NCBI GenBank assembly: GCA_963652495.1
Contig: CAVJTU010000034.1
Coordinates: 1-30,233 of the forward strand
Reading direction: 5' to 3'
DNA length: 30,233 nucleotides
DNA from: Anthropogastromicrobium sp963652495
GTDB taxonomy: Bacteria > Bacillota > Clostridia > Lachnospirales > Lachnospiraceae
Made by a program: the position numbers and the translations under genes. Below, one piece after another: positions 15,131-23,565 of the stretch. The notes beneath the pieces are model-generated. The model did no database searches. It had not been told where the DNA came from and was given only the letters and a program-made list of their open reading frames with translations. Numbering within the stretch: position 1 is the first letter of the stretch; every line of letters starts with the position of its first letter.

Positions 15131-15193
15131 TTGAAGTACCTCCTTTAATTGCGTATGGTTGCTTATGTGATTATTTTTTCACAATCTTCGATA

Positions 15194-15222
15194 AGTATAA
15201 CATCTTCGCCGTTAGATTTCAA
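15194..15222 (-). promoter_or_regulatory. SigmaA promoter of fba
   Basis: On the minus strand -35 TTGAAA (15222-15217), a 17-nt spacer and -10 TATACT (15199-15194). Confidence 0.8.
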
Positions 15223-15258
15223 CTGATTTTTTTGCGGCCCGTGAATTATTAACTTATA

Positions 15259-15287
15259 TTGACTTTTACGGGCAGGCAGGGTATCAT
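15259..15287 (+). promoter_or_regulatory. SigmaA promoter of the plus-strand membrane gene
   Basis: -35 TTGACT (15259-15264), a 17-nt spacer and -10 TATCAT (15282-15287). The predicted transcript starts near 15294, about 60 nt before the preferred ATG 15353. Confidence 0.75.
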
Positions 15288-15352
15288 TTTATAAGAAAGG
15301 CAGCATTATAATTTACAAGGCTCCACCTATGACAAACGAAAGGATTTTATTT

Positions 15353-15805
15353 ATGAAATTTAGCATGAAGAAGGATTCCCATTTCCGCAACAACATTTTC
15401 CCCTGGGTCATATATGGCATCGGAACTGCCGTTTATGCACTTGTTCTGGTCATAAAAATGATCAAACGCCCTGAGCTGTTATCCCCGTGGCTCACAATTT
15501 TGCTTGCACTCGCAGGTGTGGCACTGGGTACGCTTTACATGGTATATCTCAAGAAAAAGGTGACAAACCGCCGCCCTTATCTGGCATTAAAGCAGGGCAT
15601 GATCGTCGTATGGGTGGTTGGTCTGATTGGTGTTACCCTGACCCAGATTTCACACTGGACATACTGGCTATGCATCTTCCTCGCCGGAATGAGTGTCGGT
15701 TACTTCTTTATTTATATTCCGAAGTTCATTGAGATCAAAAATTATCTGACGAATTTGATGAAGGACTATAATAGACAAAAGGAACAAGATAACTTAGAAA
15801 AATAA
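15353..15805 (+). CDS. Small four-helix membrane protein, unknown function
   Basis: A 150-residue protein with four predicted membrane segments (about residues 17-35, 45-65, 81-100 and 104-120) and a charged C-terminal tail (about 122-150: FIEIKNYLTNLMKDYN and a Gln/Glu-rich end). I do not recognise the family. I chose ATG 15353 because AAAGGA lies 8 nt upstream; the ATG at 15329 has none. This is the only clear plus-strand gene and has its own promoter. It ends 25 nt before the 3' end of the convergent lipoprotein gene, without a visible terminator between them. Confidence 0.85.
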   Translation: MKFSMKKDSHFRNNIFPWVIYGIGTAVYALVLVIKMIKRPELLSPWLTILLALAGVALGTLYMVYLKKKVTNRRPYLALKQGMIVVWVVGLIGVTLTQISHWTYWLCIFLAGMSVGYFFIYIPKFIEIKNYLTNLMKDYNRQKEQDNLEK

Positions 15806-15830
15806 AGTGCAATGGTCAATGATTTGATAA

Positions 15831-16313
15831 TTACCGAAACAGCACCGGCTCTGACCGATATTCGATTTTTATGACCGCGTATGGGTAACTGATATTGGCT
15901 GGTTCTTCCCCTTCCGGGCCAAGCAGCACACTTGTGACCACAATATTATCATTTGTTAAATACACATCCGGGAATTGGATGCTGTAACCGCCAGTCAACT
16001 GCTTTCCATAACCGACTGCTATGTAGAGTTCTTCCTGATCGGCATAGGTCAGCTTGAACTCTCCTGTTTTTTTCTGGTCAATAATTGTCTTTAATTCATC
16101 TGGAATTTCATCATCAGCGAGCACAGTAAAGTCAATGTCCTGCAGTCGCGCTTCCTTCTTGTCTGTGCAGCCAGCTGATATACACAGCATTACGCACAGA
16201 CAAATCGTATAAAGAAGCATGCGTGAGAACGGATTAATCAGGTGAGGATGCTTCTGGCAATATCGTTGATTGGTACGATGCGGATTGCATTTACAGATTG
16301 CTCTGACAGACAT
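15831..16313 (-). CDS. Lipoprotein with a PrcB C-terminal-like domain
   Basis: A 160-residue protein from the ATG at 16313. A hydrophobic stretch and lipobox ISAGC predict a lipid-anchored, surface-exposed protein. The remaining domain reads YIAVGYGKQLTGGYSIQFPD, a pattern I associate with the PrcB C-terminal domain first described in a protease-complex subunit; no partner protease is adjacent. About 46 residues precede the lipobox Cys, unusually long for a signal peptide. ATG 16220 (MLLYTICLC) would give a normal-length one but has no clear ribosome-binding site. ATG 16313 has GGAGG 6 nt upstream, within a terminator-like hairpin. The protein is adjacent to a cell-division gene. Confidence 0.72.
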   Translation of the reverse strand: MSVRAICKCNPHRTNQRYCQKHPHLINPFSRMLLYTICLCVMLCISAGCTDKKEARLQDIDFTVLADDEIPDELKTIIDQKKTGEFKLTYADQEELYIAVGYGKQLTGGYSIQFPDVYLTNDNIVVTSVLLGPEGEEPANISYPYAVIKIEYRSEPVLFR

Positions 16314-16357
16314 AAAAAACCTCCACAAATATGATATCTATCTCATATTTATGGAGG
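16314..16357 (-). promoter_or_regulatory. Terminator-like hairpin containing the lipoprotein ribosome-binding site
   Basis: On the minus strand 16357-16343 pairs with 16334-16320 over an 8-nt loop: 15 positions, one of them G-U. It is followed by TTTTTT (16319-16314) and then directly by ATG 16313. The 3' arm ends in the GGAGG ribosome-binding site, so a folded RNA would both stop transcription and hide the start. Confidence 0.75.
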
Positions 16358-16377
16358 TTTCTCTTAAATATACCATT

Positions 16378-16411
16378 CAAAGGGGTCAAAATGCCTTTTG
16401 ACCCCAACATC
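16378..16411 (-). repeat. Dispersed palindromic repeat, copy B
   Basis: Plus strand GGGGTCAAAA-TGCC-TTTTGACCCC (16382-16405) is a perfect 10-bp stem with a 4-nt loop. It is preceded by CAAA and followed by AACATC, the reverse complement of the core shared with copies A, C and D. It lies 10 nt after the stop of the FtsL-like gene and could end its transcript. Confidence 0.85.
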
Positions 16412-16420
16412 ATTTCGATT

Positions 16421-16957
16421 TTAATTGCTTGGAATCTCCTCTGCCTGCTTTACATAGCTGCCTGGATTTCTCTTGTAAGTAACTGTCTGTCCCTTCTCCG
16501 GATACGTCATCCCCAACTCCTGCGTCGCATACTCATAAATTCGCTCATAGTCGATTGAACTTTCAATCGCACTGCTCCGTGCATTGTTGTCCTCAACAAG
16601 TGAAGAATAGGTCTTCTGCAGCGATGTGAGCTGCTTCTGACTGGCATTTAATGCTGCCTGCTGACCTACATAAAAAATACACACACACAGAAACGCTGCG
16701 CACAGAATACCAACTACAACTGCCTCTGTAAATGTCAGTGCATTTGCCCGCTTTCTGCGTTCCTCAAACTCTCTCTGTACTGCACGCTTATGAATCTGCT
16801 TTTCCCACCGTCTCTGGCGTTCCTGCTGTCGCTTAAGCTGATCCTGCTGGTAGCGGTCCAGATAAGGAACTGCCTCACGCACGGTGCTGCCACCAGATAC
16901 ATGCGTATCAAATTGCCTGTGAAAACTTGGCCGGATTATATTGTCTTTTGACTCCAT
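16421..16957 (-). CDS. FtsL-like bitopic cell-division protein
   Basis: A 178-residue protein with one membrane segment (about residues 78-98, rich in Val/Cys/Phe). The N-terminal region before it is long and highly basic (about 40-72), and the outer part is a coiled coil (about 103-140) ending RIYEYATQELGMTYPEKGQT. That tail, A-x-x-x-LGM-x-x-P, is the signature of the FtsL/DivIC family that assembles with FtsB and FtsQ/DivIB at the division septum. The usual neighbours mraW/ftsI are absent. The FtsB/DivIC-like partner candidate is about 13 kb away (29744-30043). The family assignment is good; ftsL identity is not certain. It has its own promoter. Confidence 0.78.
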   Translation of the reverse strand: MESKDNIIRPSFHRQFDTHVSGGSTVREAVPYLDRYQQDQLKRQQERQRRWEKQIHKRAVQREFEERRKRANALTFTEAVVVGILCAAFLCVCIFYVGQQAALNASQKQLTSLQKTYSSLVEDNNARSSAIESSIDYERIYEYATQELGMTYPEKGQTVTYKRNPGSYVKQAEEIPSN

Positions 16958-17078
16958 GGCGTCCTCATCTCTTCCTATATCTTTCTGTATATTTTTTCGC
17001 TCTCACAGCCTTTTGCTGCTGCCTTCTAAGCCGCACCACACCATGATCACAAAACCATTCCGTCTTATACATTGAAAT

Positions 17079-17107
17079 ATTGTACTTCATAAACATGGTG
17101 TTGTCAA
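17079..17107 (-). promoter_or_regulatory. SigmaA promoter of the FtsL-like gene
   Basis: On the minus strand -35 TTGACA (17107-17102), a 17-nt spacer and -10 TACAAT (17084-17079). The transcript has a leader of about 115 nt before ATG 16957. Confidence 0.8.
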
Positions 17108-17136
17108 TGACATTTTACAAACTATCCCCATAATAT

Positions 17137-17175
17137 GATGTTGGGGTCAAAAGGCATTTTGACCCCTTTGATACC
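17137..17175 (+). repeat. Dispersed palindromic repeat, copy C
   Basis: GATGTT followed by GGGGTCAAAA-GGCA-TTTTGACCCC (17143-17166) and TTTGATACC, a perfect 10-bp stem with a 4-nt loop. It lies 4 nt after the MATE stop (17180), and on the minus strand could act as its terminator, although no U-tract follows. It is the best-preserved copy together with copy B. Confidence 0.85.
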
Positions 17176-17179
17176 AGAT

Positions 17180-18547
17180 TTAAATTTTCCTGTCCATTTT
17201 CTTTAGTTCCGGCAATACCGTACACAGCATGACAATAAAGCAAAGACCTCCGCCAATCACATTTGACACCGGCTCTGCAAGGAATACACCCGCTGTTCCC
17301 ATATGCAGCGCATACGGCATCAGATACGTAAGCGGTACGACGATAAAGACCTTGCGAAGCAGCGAGAAAAAGATTGCCTGCTTTCTTTTATTCAAGGATT
17401 TAAATACAGTCTGTCCGATATATTGCAAATCCATAAAAATAAATGCCGCAAAATATTGTTTCAGTGCCGGCACTGCATCCTGCATCAATGCTGCATCAGA
17501 ACTGAAAATTCCAATCAACACATTGGGAATCAGAATAATAATGCTCCACATCACACCTGTATAGCCAAGAATCATCGCACTCATCACAAGCATCGCCTTT
17601 CGCACACGCGCCGGGCGGCGTGCACCGTAGTTGTAGCTCAAAATCGGTGATGTACCCTCGTTCATCGCATAGATCGGTGTCTCAACTAACTGGCGCACAC
17701 TTGATACGATTGTCATAACAGATATGTAAATATCGCCGCCGACATTCGATAGAATATTGTTGCAGCAGATGGATACCAGACTGTTTGTCAGCTGCATGAT
17801 AAATCCTGCGGTACCCAGGCTGATTATATTTTTTGCATAACCCATGCATTCCGAGAACTCTTTTTTCTTCAGGAAACGCACCTTTAATTCGGATTTTTTT
17901 GTCAGGAAAAACAACACAAAGACTGCTGACAGATATTGGGAAATGACTGTCGCAATTGCGGCACCCTGCACGCCAAAACCAAATACAAAGATAAATAACG
18001 GGTCAAGCAAAAGATTGGCAATCGCTCCCACAGCGATCGATGTCATACCAACGGTCGAATATCCCTGTGCATTGATAAATGGATTCATGCCAGTTGCAAT
18101 CATGGACGGCAATGTTCCAATCAGGTAAATCATCAGATATGGATAAGCATAGACAAGTGCATCTGTCGATGCACCGAATACTACAAGAAGTGGACGTGCA
18201 AATAAAAATCCGACTGCCATCAATACGATTGCGCACACACAGACCATCGTAAATGAAGTATTCATAATGCTTGCTGCTTTCTGTGGTTCACCTTTTCCCC
18301 GATAAATCGAGAATAGCGGTGCGCCGCCGCTTCCAAACAGGTTGCTGAATGCCGTAATTACAACAATTAGCGGAAAACACAATCCGACCGCACCTAGCGC
18401 CGCCGTTCCCTCTTTGGGGATTCGCGCTATGTAAATACGGTCTACAATATTATACAAGAGATTTAAAATTTGAGCGACAAGCATCGGAAGAGCTGCTCCG
18501 AAGATGTTTCCGGTCACAGTTCCATGCTCAAAATCAATTCGTTTCAT
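17180..18547 (-). CDS. MATE family efflux transporter
   Basis: A 455-residue multidrug and toxin extrusion-type membrane protein, about twelve membrane segments, exporting cationic or other small molecules by ion antiport. Family features are the N-terminal GTVTGNIFGAALPMLVAQIL, NLLYNIVDRIYIARI and the internal repeat boundary, with PILSYNYGARRPARVRKA at about residues 295-313, where MATE proteins have a conserved NYGA. Substrate cannot be inferred. The ATG at 18547 has a GGAAAGGAAG ribosome-binding site. The 234-nt gap to the upstream dipeptidase gene makes a shared operon uncertain. A perfect palindromic repeat follows its stop. Confidence 0.95.
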   Translation of the reverse strand: MKRIDFEHGTVTGNIFGAALPMLVAQILNLLYNIVDRIYIARIPKEGTAALGAVGLCFPLIVVITAFSNLFGSGGAPLFSIYRGKGEPQKAASIMNTSFTMVCVCAIVLMAVGFLFARPLLVVFGASTDALVYAYPYLMIYLIGTLPSMIATGMNPFINAQGYSTVGMTSIAVGAIANLLLDPLFIFVFGFGVQGAAIATVISQYLSAVFVLFFLTKKSELKVRFLKKKEFSECMGYAKNIISLGTAGFIMQLTNSLVSICCNNILSNVGGDIYISVMTIVSSVRQLVETPIYAMNEGTSPILSYNYGARRPARVRKAMLVMSAMILGYTGVMWSIIILIPNVLIGIFSSDAALMQDAVPALKQYFAAFIFMDLQYIGQTVFKSLNKRKQAIFFSLLRKVFIVVPLTYLMPYALHMGTAGVFLAEPVSNVIGGGLCFIVMLCTVLPELKKMDRKI

Positions 18548-18692
18548 TTCTTACGACTTCCTTTCCTATTTCAGCAACCTGCCATTGAATGATCCAGGAT
18601 TTCCTCCCGACACCGCTATATCAGTGATGTTGCTGTCCCTTTTGCCCTTGAACCGTACAGAATCACTTCTTTTGTACGAAAGGCTTTTATTT

Positions 18693-18734
18693 ATGAAGTC
18701 TATTCTCCAGCTGATGCGCACACACCGTCTATAG
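18693..18734 (+). other. Short ORF of 13 codons with a good ribosome-binding site
   Basis: Starts ATG 18693 with AAAGG 9 nt upstream and reads MKSILQLMRTHRL. The upstream region matches that of the membrane gene at 15353 (21 of 22 bases). No promoter is convincing. It sits in the gap between MATE and the dipeptidase. Confidence 0.2.
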
Positions 18735-18781
18735 CCGGCTTGCTTGGGTGTATGAAATTGACTGACCGCAATTAGCTTCCC

Positions 18782-20242
18782 TTATAAGTCCAGCTGATCC
18801 AGCCCGATTACTGCCAATGTATAAAATTTCATTGCTGCAAAATACATGCGCAAATTCAATCCTTCGTCCGGCTCGTGTGCGCCTCCGGTTCCCGGCTTAA
18901 ACAAACGCTTCTCACGCGCGATATCATCCGCTGTCTTGGGCATGCCGCCAATGCCATACGCAAATGCCTTCGGAAGTTTTCTGGCATAGGTGCCGCCGCC
19001 CATGACAAAAGCTTCGGTATGTGTTCCCATCCACTCGTTATATAAATCAGTTAAATAACTGACTGCCGGATGTTCTTTTGGAAAATAATTGGGTTTTGAA
19101 AGACGTTCAAGTCTCCACTCGAATCCGTGTGCCAGCGCATATGTTTCCAGCTGCTCTATAAGTGCGGACGAATCCTGCGTAATTGCATAACGGATATTCA
19201 GATTAATGCAAAGGTGTCCATCTTCCATACTCAGAACCGTTCCTGCACAGGTCGTCTTTCCTGATACCTCATCTGAGAACGCGATTTTCTCAGTTTCACC
19301 GTAGTATTCTTTTGTCACTCCTGCCAGTTCCAAAAATAATTTTTGATTTACACTTCCAAGCTTTTTTATGTTGCACAGTGCATTTGCCAACTGATAAATC
19401 GCATTCACGCTTCCCTCTGGAAATGCACTATGACGGCTGGTTCCAAAAGCAGTCACACAAATGCTTTCTTTATCGGCTTCCACTTCCAGCTTTTCTGGCA
19501 CTTCCATGCTTTTTAATTCTCTGTACAATTCATCCGAATAGGCAAATACTGCTTTTGTGCGGTCTGGTATCATATTGCTTGCTGAGCCTCCCGCAACCAT
19601 CTTTACAGGCGATCCAAACTTTTCCTTTGAAAGAAACTGTCCTTCTACAATTCCTTTTTCTCCATAACAAACAGGAAATCCACTGTCGGCGATCATGGAG
19701 AGCATTGGTGTCGGATAATGTTTTTTATAATATTCCAAATCACACATTCCCCGCTCTTCATCGCAGCCAACAAACGAGCGAAGCTCATGCTTCATCGGTA
19801 TCGAAAGCTCACGGATGCACTGCATCAGATAAAGGATTCCAATCGCCGGGCCTTTGTTATCCTGAGCACCGCGTCCAATCAAAAAGCCATCCTTTAAAAC
19901 AGGCTCAAACGGATCCTGACTCCAGCCTTCTCCGGTTGGAACTACGTCCAAATGATTCCAAAAGCCAATGGTATTTTCCGGGTGAAACTCACCCTCGCCA
20001 ATGGTTCCAACATAATATTCACAATTTTTCGTGCAAAAACCATGCTCTCTTGCAATCGCAAGCATCTCATCCATTGCACGCTTACAGCCCGGTCCAAATG
20101 GTCCATCTGCCTCAATATCTTCCGGCTTTGAAGGCTTCGACACACTCGCAATCCGTACCATGCGCTCTATGTCTGCTAAAATTGCCTCCCTGTGCGCTTC
20201 AAACCAAAGATCAATTTTTTGAAATAAGTTCTGATCAATCAT
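18782..20242 (-). CDS. M20 family dipeptidase (PepV/Sapep-like)
   Basis: A 486-residue M20 metallopeptidase of the PepV/Sapep group, which cleaves dipeptides using two bound metals. The metal-binding and catalytic motifs are WNHLDVVPTGEGW (His97, Asp99 counting from ATG 20242), the bridging Asp in GAQDNKGPA (Asp128), Glu162/163 in CDEERG and the zinc His in the late GTGGAHEPDEG. The lid domain (about 200-330) is present. The preferred start is ATG 20242, with GGAAGGGA 6 nt upstream; the start at 20260 would add six residues. The start overlaps the stop of the UroD gene (20235) by 8 nt, so translation is probably coupled. Confidence 0.93.
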   Translation of the reverse strand: MIDQNLFQKIDLWFEAHREAILADIERMVRIASVSKPSKPEDIEADGPFGPGCKRAMDEMLAIAREHGFCTKNCEYYVGTIGEGEFHPENTIGFWNHLDVVPTGEGWSQDPFEPVLKDGFLIGRGAQDNKGPAIGILYLMQCIRELSIPMKHELRSFVGCDEERGMCDLEYYKKHYPTPMLSMIADSGFPVCYGEKGIVEGQFLSKEKFGSPVKMVAGGSASNMIPDRTKAVFAYSDELYRELKSMEVPEKLEVEADKESICVTAFGTSRHSAFPEGSVNAIYQLANALCNIKKLGSVNQKLFLELAGVTKEYYGETEKIAFSDEVSGKTTCAGTVLSMEDGHLCINLNIRYAITQDSSALIEQLETYALAHGFEWRLERLSKPNYFPKEHPAVSYLTDLYNEWMGTHTEAFVMGGGTYARKLPKAFAYGIGGMPKTADDIAREKRLFKPGTGGAHEPDEGLNLRMYFAAMKFYTLAVIGLDQLDL

Positions 20243-21242
20243 ACGAATCCCTTCCTGCATGAATGCTCTTATCCTTCTTCAGTCCCATAAACTCATCCGC
20301 TGCTTCTCTTACCCAGGCAAATCGCTCATGGTCAATATCTCCCGGAACGGTACAGTCACCGCCAAGAATTATACCAATCGTTCCTGTCTCCTCAAGAATA
20401 TGCTTTGTCTCTGCCTTAACGGCCTGCTTGCTTCCACTGTAAAGAACACCAGTCTTTGTATTGTCAAATCCTCCCAGAACGCAGCGGTCTCCAAAATATT
20501 TCTTGCCATCCTTCAAGCTTAAATTCTCAACATAAACAGCCCAGTTTACAGCCTTTGACGGATAATCCTTCCACACCTCGATGCGGTTCTTATCGCCTGC
20601 CCATCCACAGCAGTGCAGGATATTGTTTTCACTTAATGTATTGGCATATTCCAGAATCTTTAACTCCGCAGGAGTAACAATCTTTTTGTACTCCTCTGCC
20701 GTAAAACGAAATTCCTCTGCATTCTGTACGCAATAGTAAATTCCTGTGCATCCGGCTTCTTCGATCACACCCTTAATCAAAGATTTGATATCCTCTCCAA
20801 TTACCTCAAATGCATGGCATACAGCCTCTGGATTTGCCTTTAAATGGCTCATCAAAAGTTCCTCGCTTGTACCAAAGCGCATCAGAGACATCGGGCAAAA
20901 TACATTATAAAATACACAGCACTCGTCCTCTACGGCATCTACTACACCCTTTACGCGCGCAATCTGCTTGCGAATATACGGATGATCCGGACCCATTGGC
21001 TTTAAATTGAACCAGTCTTCCGGATTTTTAATTTCTGCAACGCCCGGATTCGGATAATTAAAATATCCATCACACATTACCTTAATCAGATCAAAATCAG
21101 CCTCTCGATACAGCTTTAAATGCTCATCAATCGTCTCCTGTCCAAAATCATCATCCGGTGAAAAATGATACCAAAATGCGATCGGTACACGATCTACCGG
21201 TTCGTTATTAAATGCATGGAGCACACGTTCTTTCTTTGTCAT
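20235..21242 (-). CDS. Uroporphyrinogen decarboxylase-fold protein (MtaA/CmuA-like methyltransferase type)
   Basis: A 335-residue UroD-superfamily protein. It has MTKKERVLHAFNNEPVDRVP at the N-terminus, ILHCCGWAG (about 230) and LGGDCTVPGDID near the C-terminus. The HCC and GGDC motifs resemble the His/Cys zinc ligands of MtaA/CmuA corrinoid methyltransferases rather than the porphyrin enzyme HemE, so I infer transfer of a methyl group to or from a corrinoid or thiol. No corrinoid protein is adjacent. ATG 21242 is preferred over 21275 because GAAAGGGA precedes it at about 7 nt. The overlapping dipeptidase follows. Confidence 0.82.
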   Translation of the reverse strand: MTKKERVLHAFNNEPVDRVPIAFWYHFSPDDDFGQETIDEHLKLYREADFDLIKVMCDGYFNYPNPGVAEIKNPEDWFNLKPMGPDHPYIRKQIARVKGVVDAVEDECCVFYNVFCPMSLMRFGTSEELLMSHLKANPEAVCHAFEVIGEDIKSLIKGVIEEAGCTGIYYCVQNAEEFRFTAEEYKKIVTPAELKILEYANTLSENNILHCCGWAGDKNRIEVWKDYPSKAVNWAVYVENLSLKDGKKYFGDRCVLGGFDNTKTGVLYSGSKQAVKAETKHILEETGTIGIILGGDCTVPGDIDHERFAWVREAADEFMGLKKDKSIHAGRDSYD

Positions 21243-21407
21243 AGCCTCTTCCCTTTCCGGCTCTTTATAAGCCACTGCAAAAATCCAACTAACCTTTTTG
21301 TTTTTCGTATTGTGCTGCTATCAGTAGTTTTAATCGTCAAAACGTTGTTCTCTGACGATTTCTTTACAAAACTTCCGGTTGCATATCGTCCTTACAACCT
21401 CATAACA

Positions 21408-21449
21408 AACATTCCAGTTCTTACCTTTTGGGGCAAAAACTGGAATGTT
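21408..21449 (-). terminator. Terminator-like inverted repeat after the GH13 gene
   Basis: AACATTCCAGTT (21408-21419) and AACTGGAATGTT (21438-21449) pair perfectly over 12 bp with an 18-nt loop that itself contains TTTTGGGGCAAAA. It lies 16 nt after the GH13 stop. The U-tract on the minus strand is short, so it is a weak or structural terminator. Confidence 0.55.
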
Positions 21450-21464
21450 GTCATATTTTCCATC

Positions 21465-23519
21465 CTACACATTCTTTGCCGCAATATACACGCTCGCGGT
21501 CTGCGGTCCAACGGTCACATGAAGCATACCATCCTCGGCGCGCTCCATTATCTCACCGATGTTATAGGTTGACTGTGTTGTCTGGATAATTCGCTTCAGA
21601 CAGGCATCCTGTAAGATACCGATCTGCCATACCGGAAGATCAACAGTGAGAGATTCTCTTCTGTTGTTGACGAGAATCACGGCCTGTACTCTCTGGCTGA
21701 AACGTCCGTAGCAAATCCAATGGGAACCGCACGCGATCGGCTTATAGGAACCTGTCCTGAAAACATCATACTGCTTATGCAGACGAATCATGTCCTTATG
21801 GAACTCGATTAATTCCCAATCCTGCTTTCCCCACGGATACGCTCTTCTATTGTCCGGATCAGTCCATCCGACCATACCGGCCTCATCGCCGTAGTAGACG
21901 GTCGGTGCACCCGGCCATGTCATTTGCATGACAACTGCCTCGCGCAAAATACATTTCTCTACATTTTCCTGTGCTGCCGCCGCACCCTTTGTTGCAATGC
22001 GTCCGACGGTACGGTTTGTTCTTGTGAGGAAACGGGAGTGGTCGTGATTTGACAGCTCATTCATCGCAACGTCAAGCGACTGTCTCTGGAACTTACTCAT
22101 ATTGTGCTCCATCGTGCGGAAAAACTTCTCTCCGTTCCCGTACCAGTCCTCCTGAAACTCATCGCTGTGCTTTTCCATACCAGTCAAAAACCATGTAATC
22201 GGCTCCATGAACGCATCGTAATTCATGACGGTATCCCACTGGTCGCCTCGCATCCAACTGCTTGGATCGCCGTAGTGCTCTGCCAGAATAATCGCATTCG
22301 GATTTCCTTCCTTGACAGACTTACGAAAATCCTTCCAGAACTGATGATTGACACCGATGCTGTGACCCAGATCAGCCGCCACATCAAGACGCCATCCATC
22401 TACATTGTATGGTTCGCTGACCCATTTCTTACCGATGCGAAGAATGTAATCATACAATTCCTTTGAACCCTCGTAGTTAAGCTTTGGAAGGGTGTCATGC
22501 CCCCACCAGCCCTCGTATTTTTTATTATATGGCCATTCACCGCCCGTAAAGCCGAAGAAATCATGATATGGACTCTCCTCCAAAACGTATGCACCCGGCT
22601 CATAGCCCTCCTGTCCTTCATAAATGCACTCACGGTCGAGCCATTTATTAAAGGAACCGCAGTGGTTAAACACGCCGTCCAGAATGACCTTCATGCCTCT
22701 TGCATGAATCTCTTTTACCAGGTCGGCAAAATATGCATTGGATGCCTCCAGATTTTCCTTTGAGGTAACACGGCAGATATAACGGCTTGCCTTTTTGTTT
22801 TCCTTCTCGCCCTCCTCAAGCAGTTCTCCTTCGTCCTTTTTGATGATTGCAAAATGAGGATCGATGTAATCATAGTCCTGAATGTCATATTTATGGTTGG
22901 ATGGTGAAACGAACAGCGGATTAAAATAGATCACTTCAACGCCAAGTTCCTGTAAATAGTCCAGCTTTGCGCGCACGCCCTGTAAATCGCCGCCATAAAA
23001 GCGCCCAATATCAAGATTTGCCGGAAGGCTCTCCCAGTCTGTCACCTGTTCGCTCTGTGCACCGACATAAAAATACTCTCCGGTGAGAACATCATTGGAA
23101 GGTTCAGCGTTGTAGAAACGGTCTACATAGATCTGATAAAATACAGCACCCTTTGCCCAGTCCGGTGTATGAAAGCCCGGCGTAATCTTAAATGCATACT
23201 GCTGACGCAGATTTGTCGTACATCCAAGCTTATTGTAATAACAGACTTCACTTCCCTTTTCAATCTCAAAATAATACAGATATGCCATCTTTCCAACGGT
23301 AATCTGTGTCTCATAAAAGTCAAACAATCCTTCTGTTCTGACTTTTCTCATTTTTATTTCTCTTTTTCTTGAAATCAAATAGACATTGTCCACGTTATTG
23401 GCCAATGTCCGAAAACGGATGACAACAGAATCTCCCGCCTCCGGCTCTGCCGGAATGCGGTAATCTTCTGTCTCATCACAAAATAATGCATTTTTTTCTA
23501 ATATATCACTGAACTGCAT
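21465..23519 (-). CDS. Alpha-amylase family glycoside hydrolase (GH13, neopullulanase-like)
   Basis: A 684-residue intracellular GH13 enzyme acting on alpha-1,4/1,6-glucans. There is no signal peptide. An N-terminal beta-sandwich (1-115) precedes the (beta/alpha)8 barrel. Catalytic residues are Asp379 in GWRLDVAAD, Glu414 in ILAEHYGD and Asp493 in LSNHDHSRF, and region I is GVFNHCG. A domain B insertion with a charged loop (about 226-248, rich in Glu/Lys) lies before VILDGVF. The C-terminal domain (about 590-684) is beta-rich. The cyclomaltodextrinase/neopullulanase group is my best guess. The ATG at 23519 has AAAGGAG upstream. It follows ftsH2 by 46 nt and may be co-transcribed with it. Confidence 0.94.
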   Translation of the reverse strand: MQFSDILEKNALFCDETEDYRIPAEPEAGDSVVIRFRTLANNVDNVYLISRKREIKMRKVRTEGLFDFYETQITVGKMAYLYYFEIEKGSEVCYYNKLGCTTNLRQQYAFKITPGFHTPDWAKGAVFYQIYVDRFYNAEPSNDVLTGEYFYVGAQSEQVTDWESLPANLDIGRFYGGDLQGVRAKLDYLQELGVEVIYFNPLFVSPSNHKYDIQDYDYIDPHFAIIKKDEGELLEEGEKENKKASRYICRVTSKENLEASNAYFADLVKEIHARGMKVILDGVFNHCGSFNKWLDRECIYEGQEGYEPGAYVLEESPYHDFFGFTGGEWPYNKKYEGWWGHDTLPKLNYEGSKELYDYILRIGKKWVSEPYNVDGWRLDVAADLGHSIGVNHQFWKDFRKSVKEGNPNAIILAEHYGDPSSWMRGDQWDTVMNYDAFMEPITWFLTGMEKHSDEFQEDWYGNGEKFFRTMEHNMSKFQRQSLDVAMNELSNHDHSRFLTRTNRTVGRIATKGAAAAQENVEKCILREAVVMQMTWPGAPTVYYGDEAGMVGWTDPDNRRAYPWGKQDWELIEFHKDMIRLHKQYDVFRTGSYKPIACGSHWICYGRFSQRVQAVILVNNRRESLTVDLPVWQIGILQDACLKRIIQTTQSTYNIGEIMERAEDGMLHVTVGPQTASVYIAAKNV

Positions 23520-23565
23520 TTTTTCGTGGCTCCTTTAATCGTGCGTTTTATCTTTGCGGCTGCTC

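Noticed and set aside
15831..16328. Longer lipoprotein start at 16328
   Set aside because: The extra five codons overlap the hairpin stem; the GGAGG favours ATG 16313.
19312..20262. 316-codon plus-strand ORF opposite the M20 dipeptidase
   Set aside because: It is the antisense shadow of a well-supported metallopeptidase, has no ribosome-binding site and is rich in His, Gln and Ser as expected for a shadow frame.
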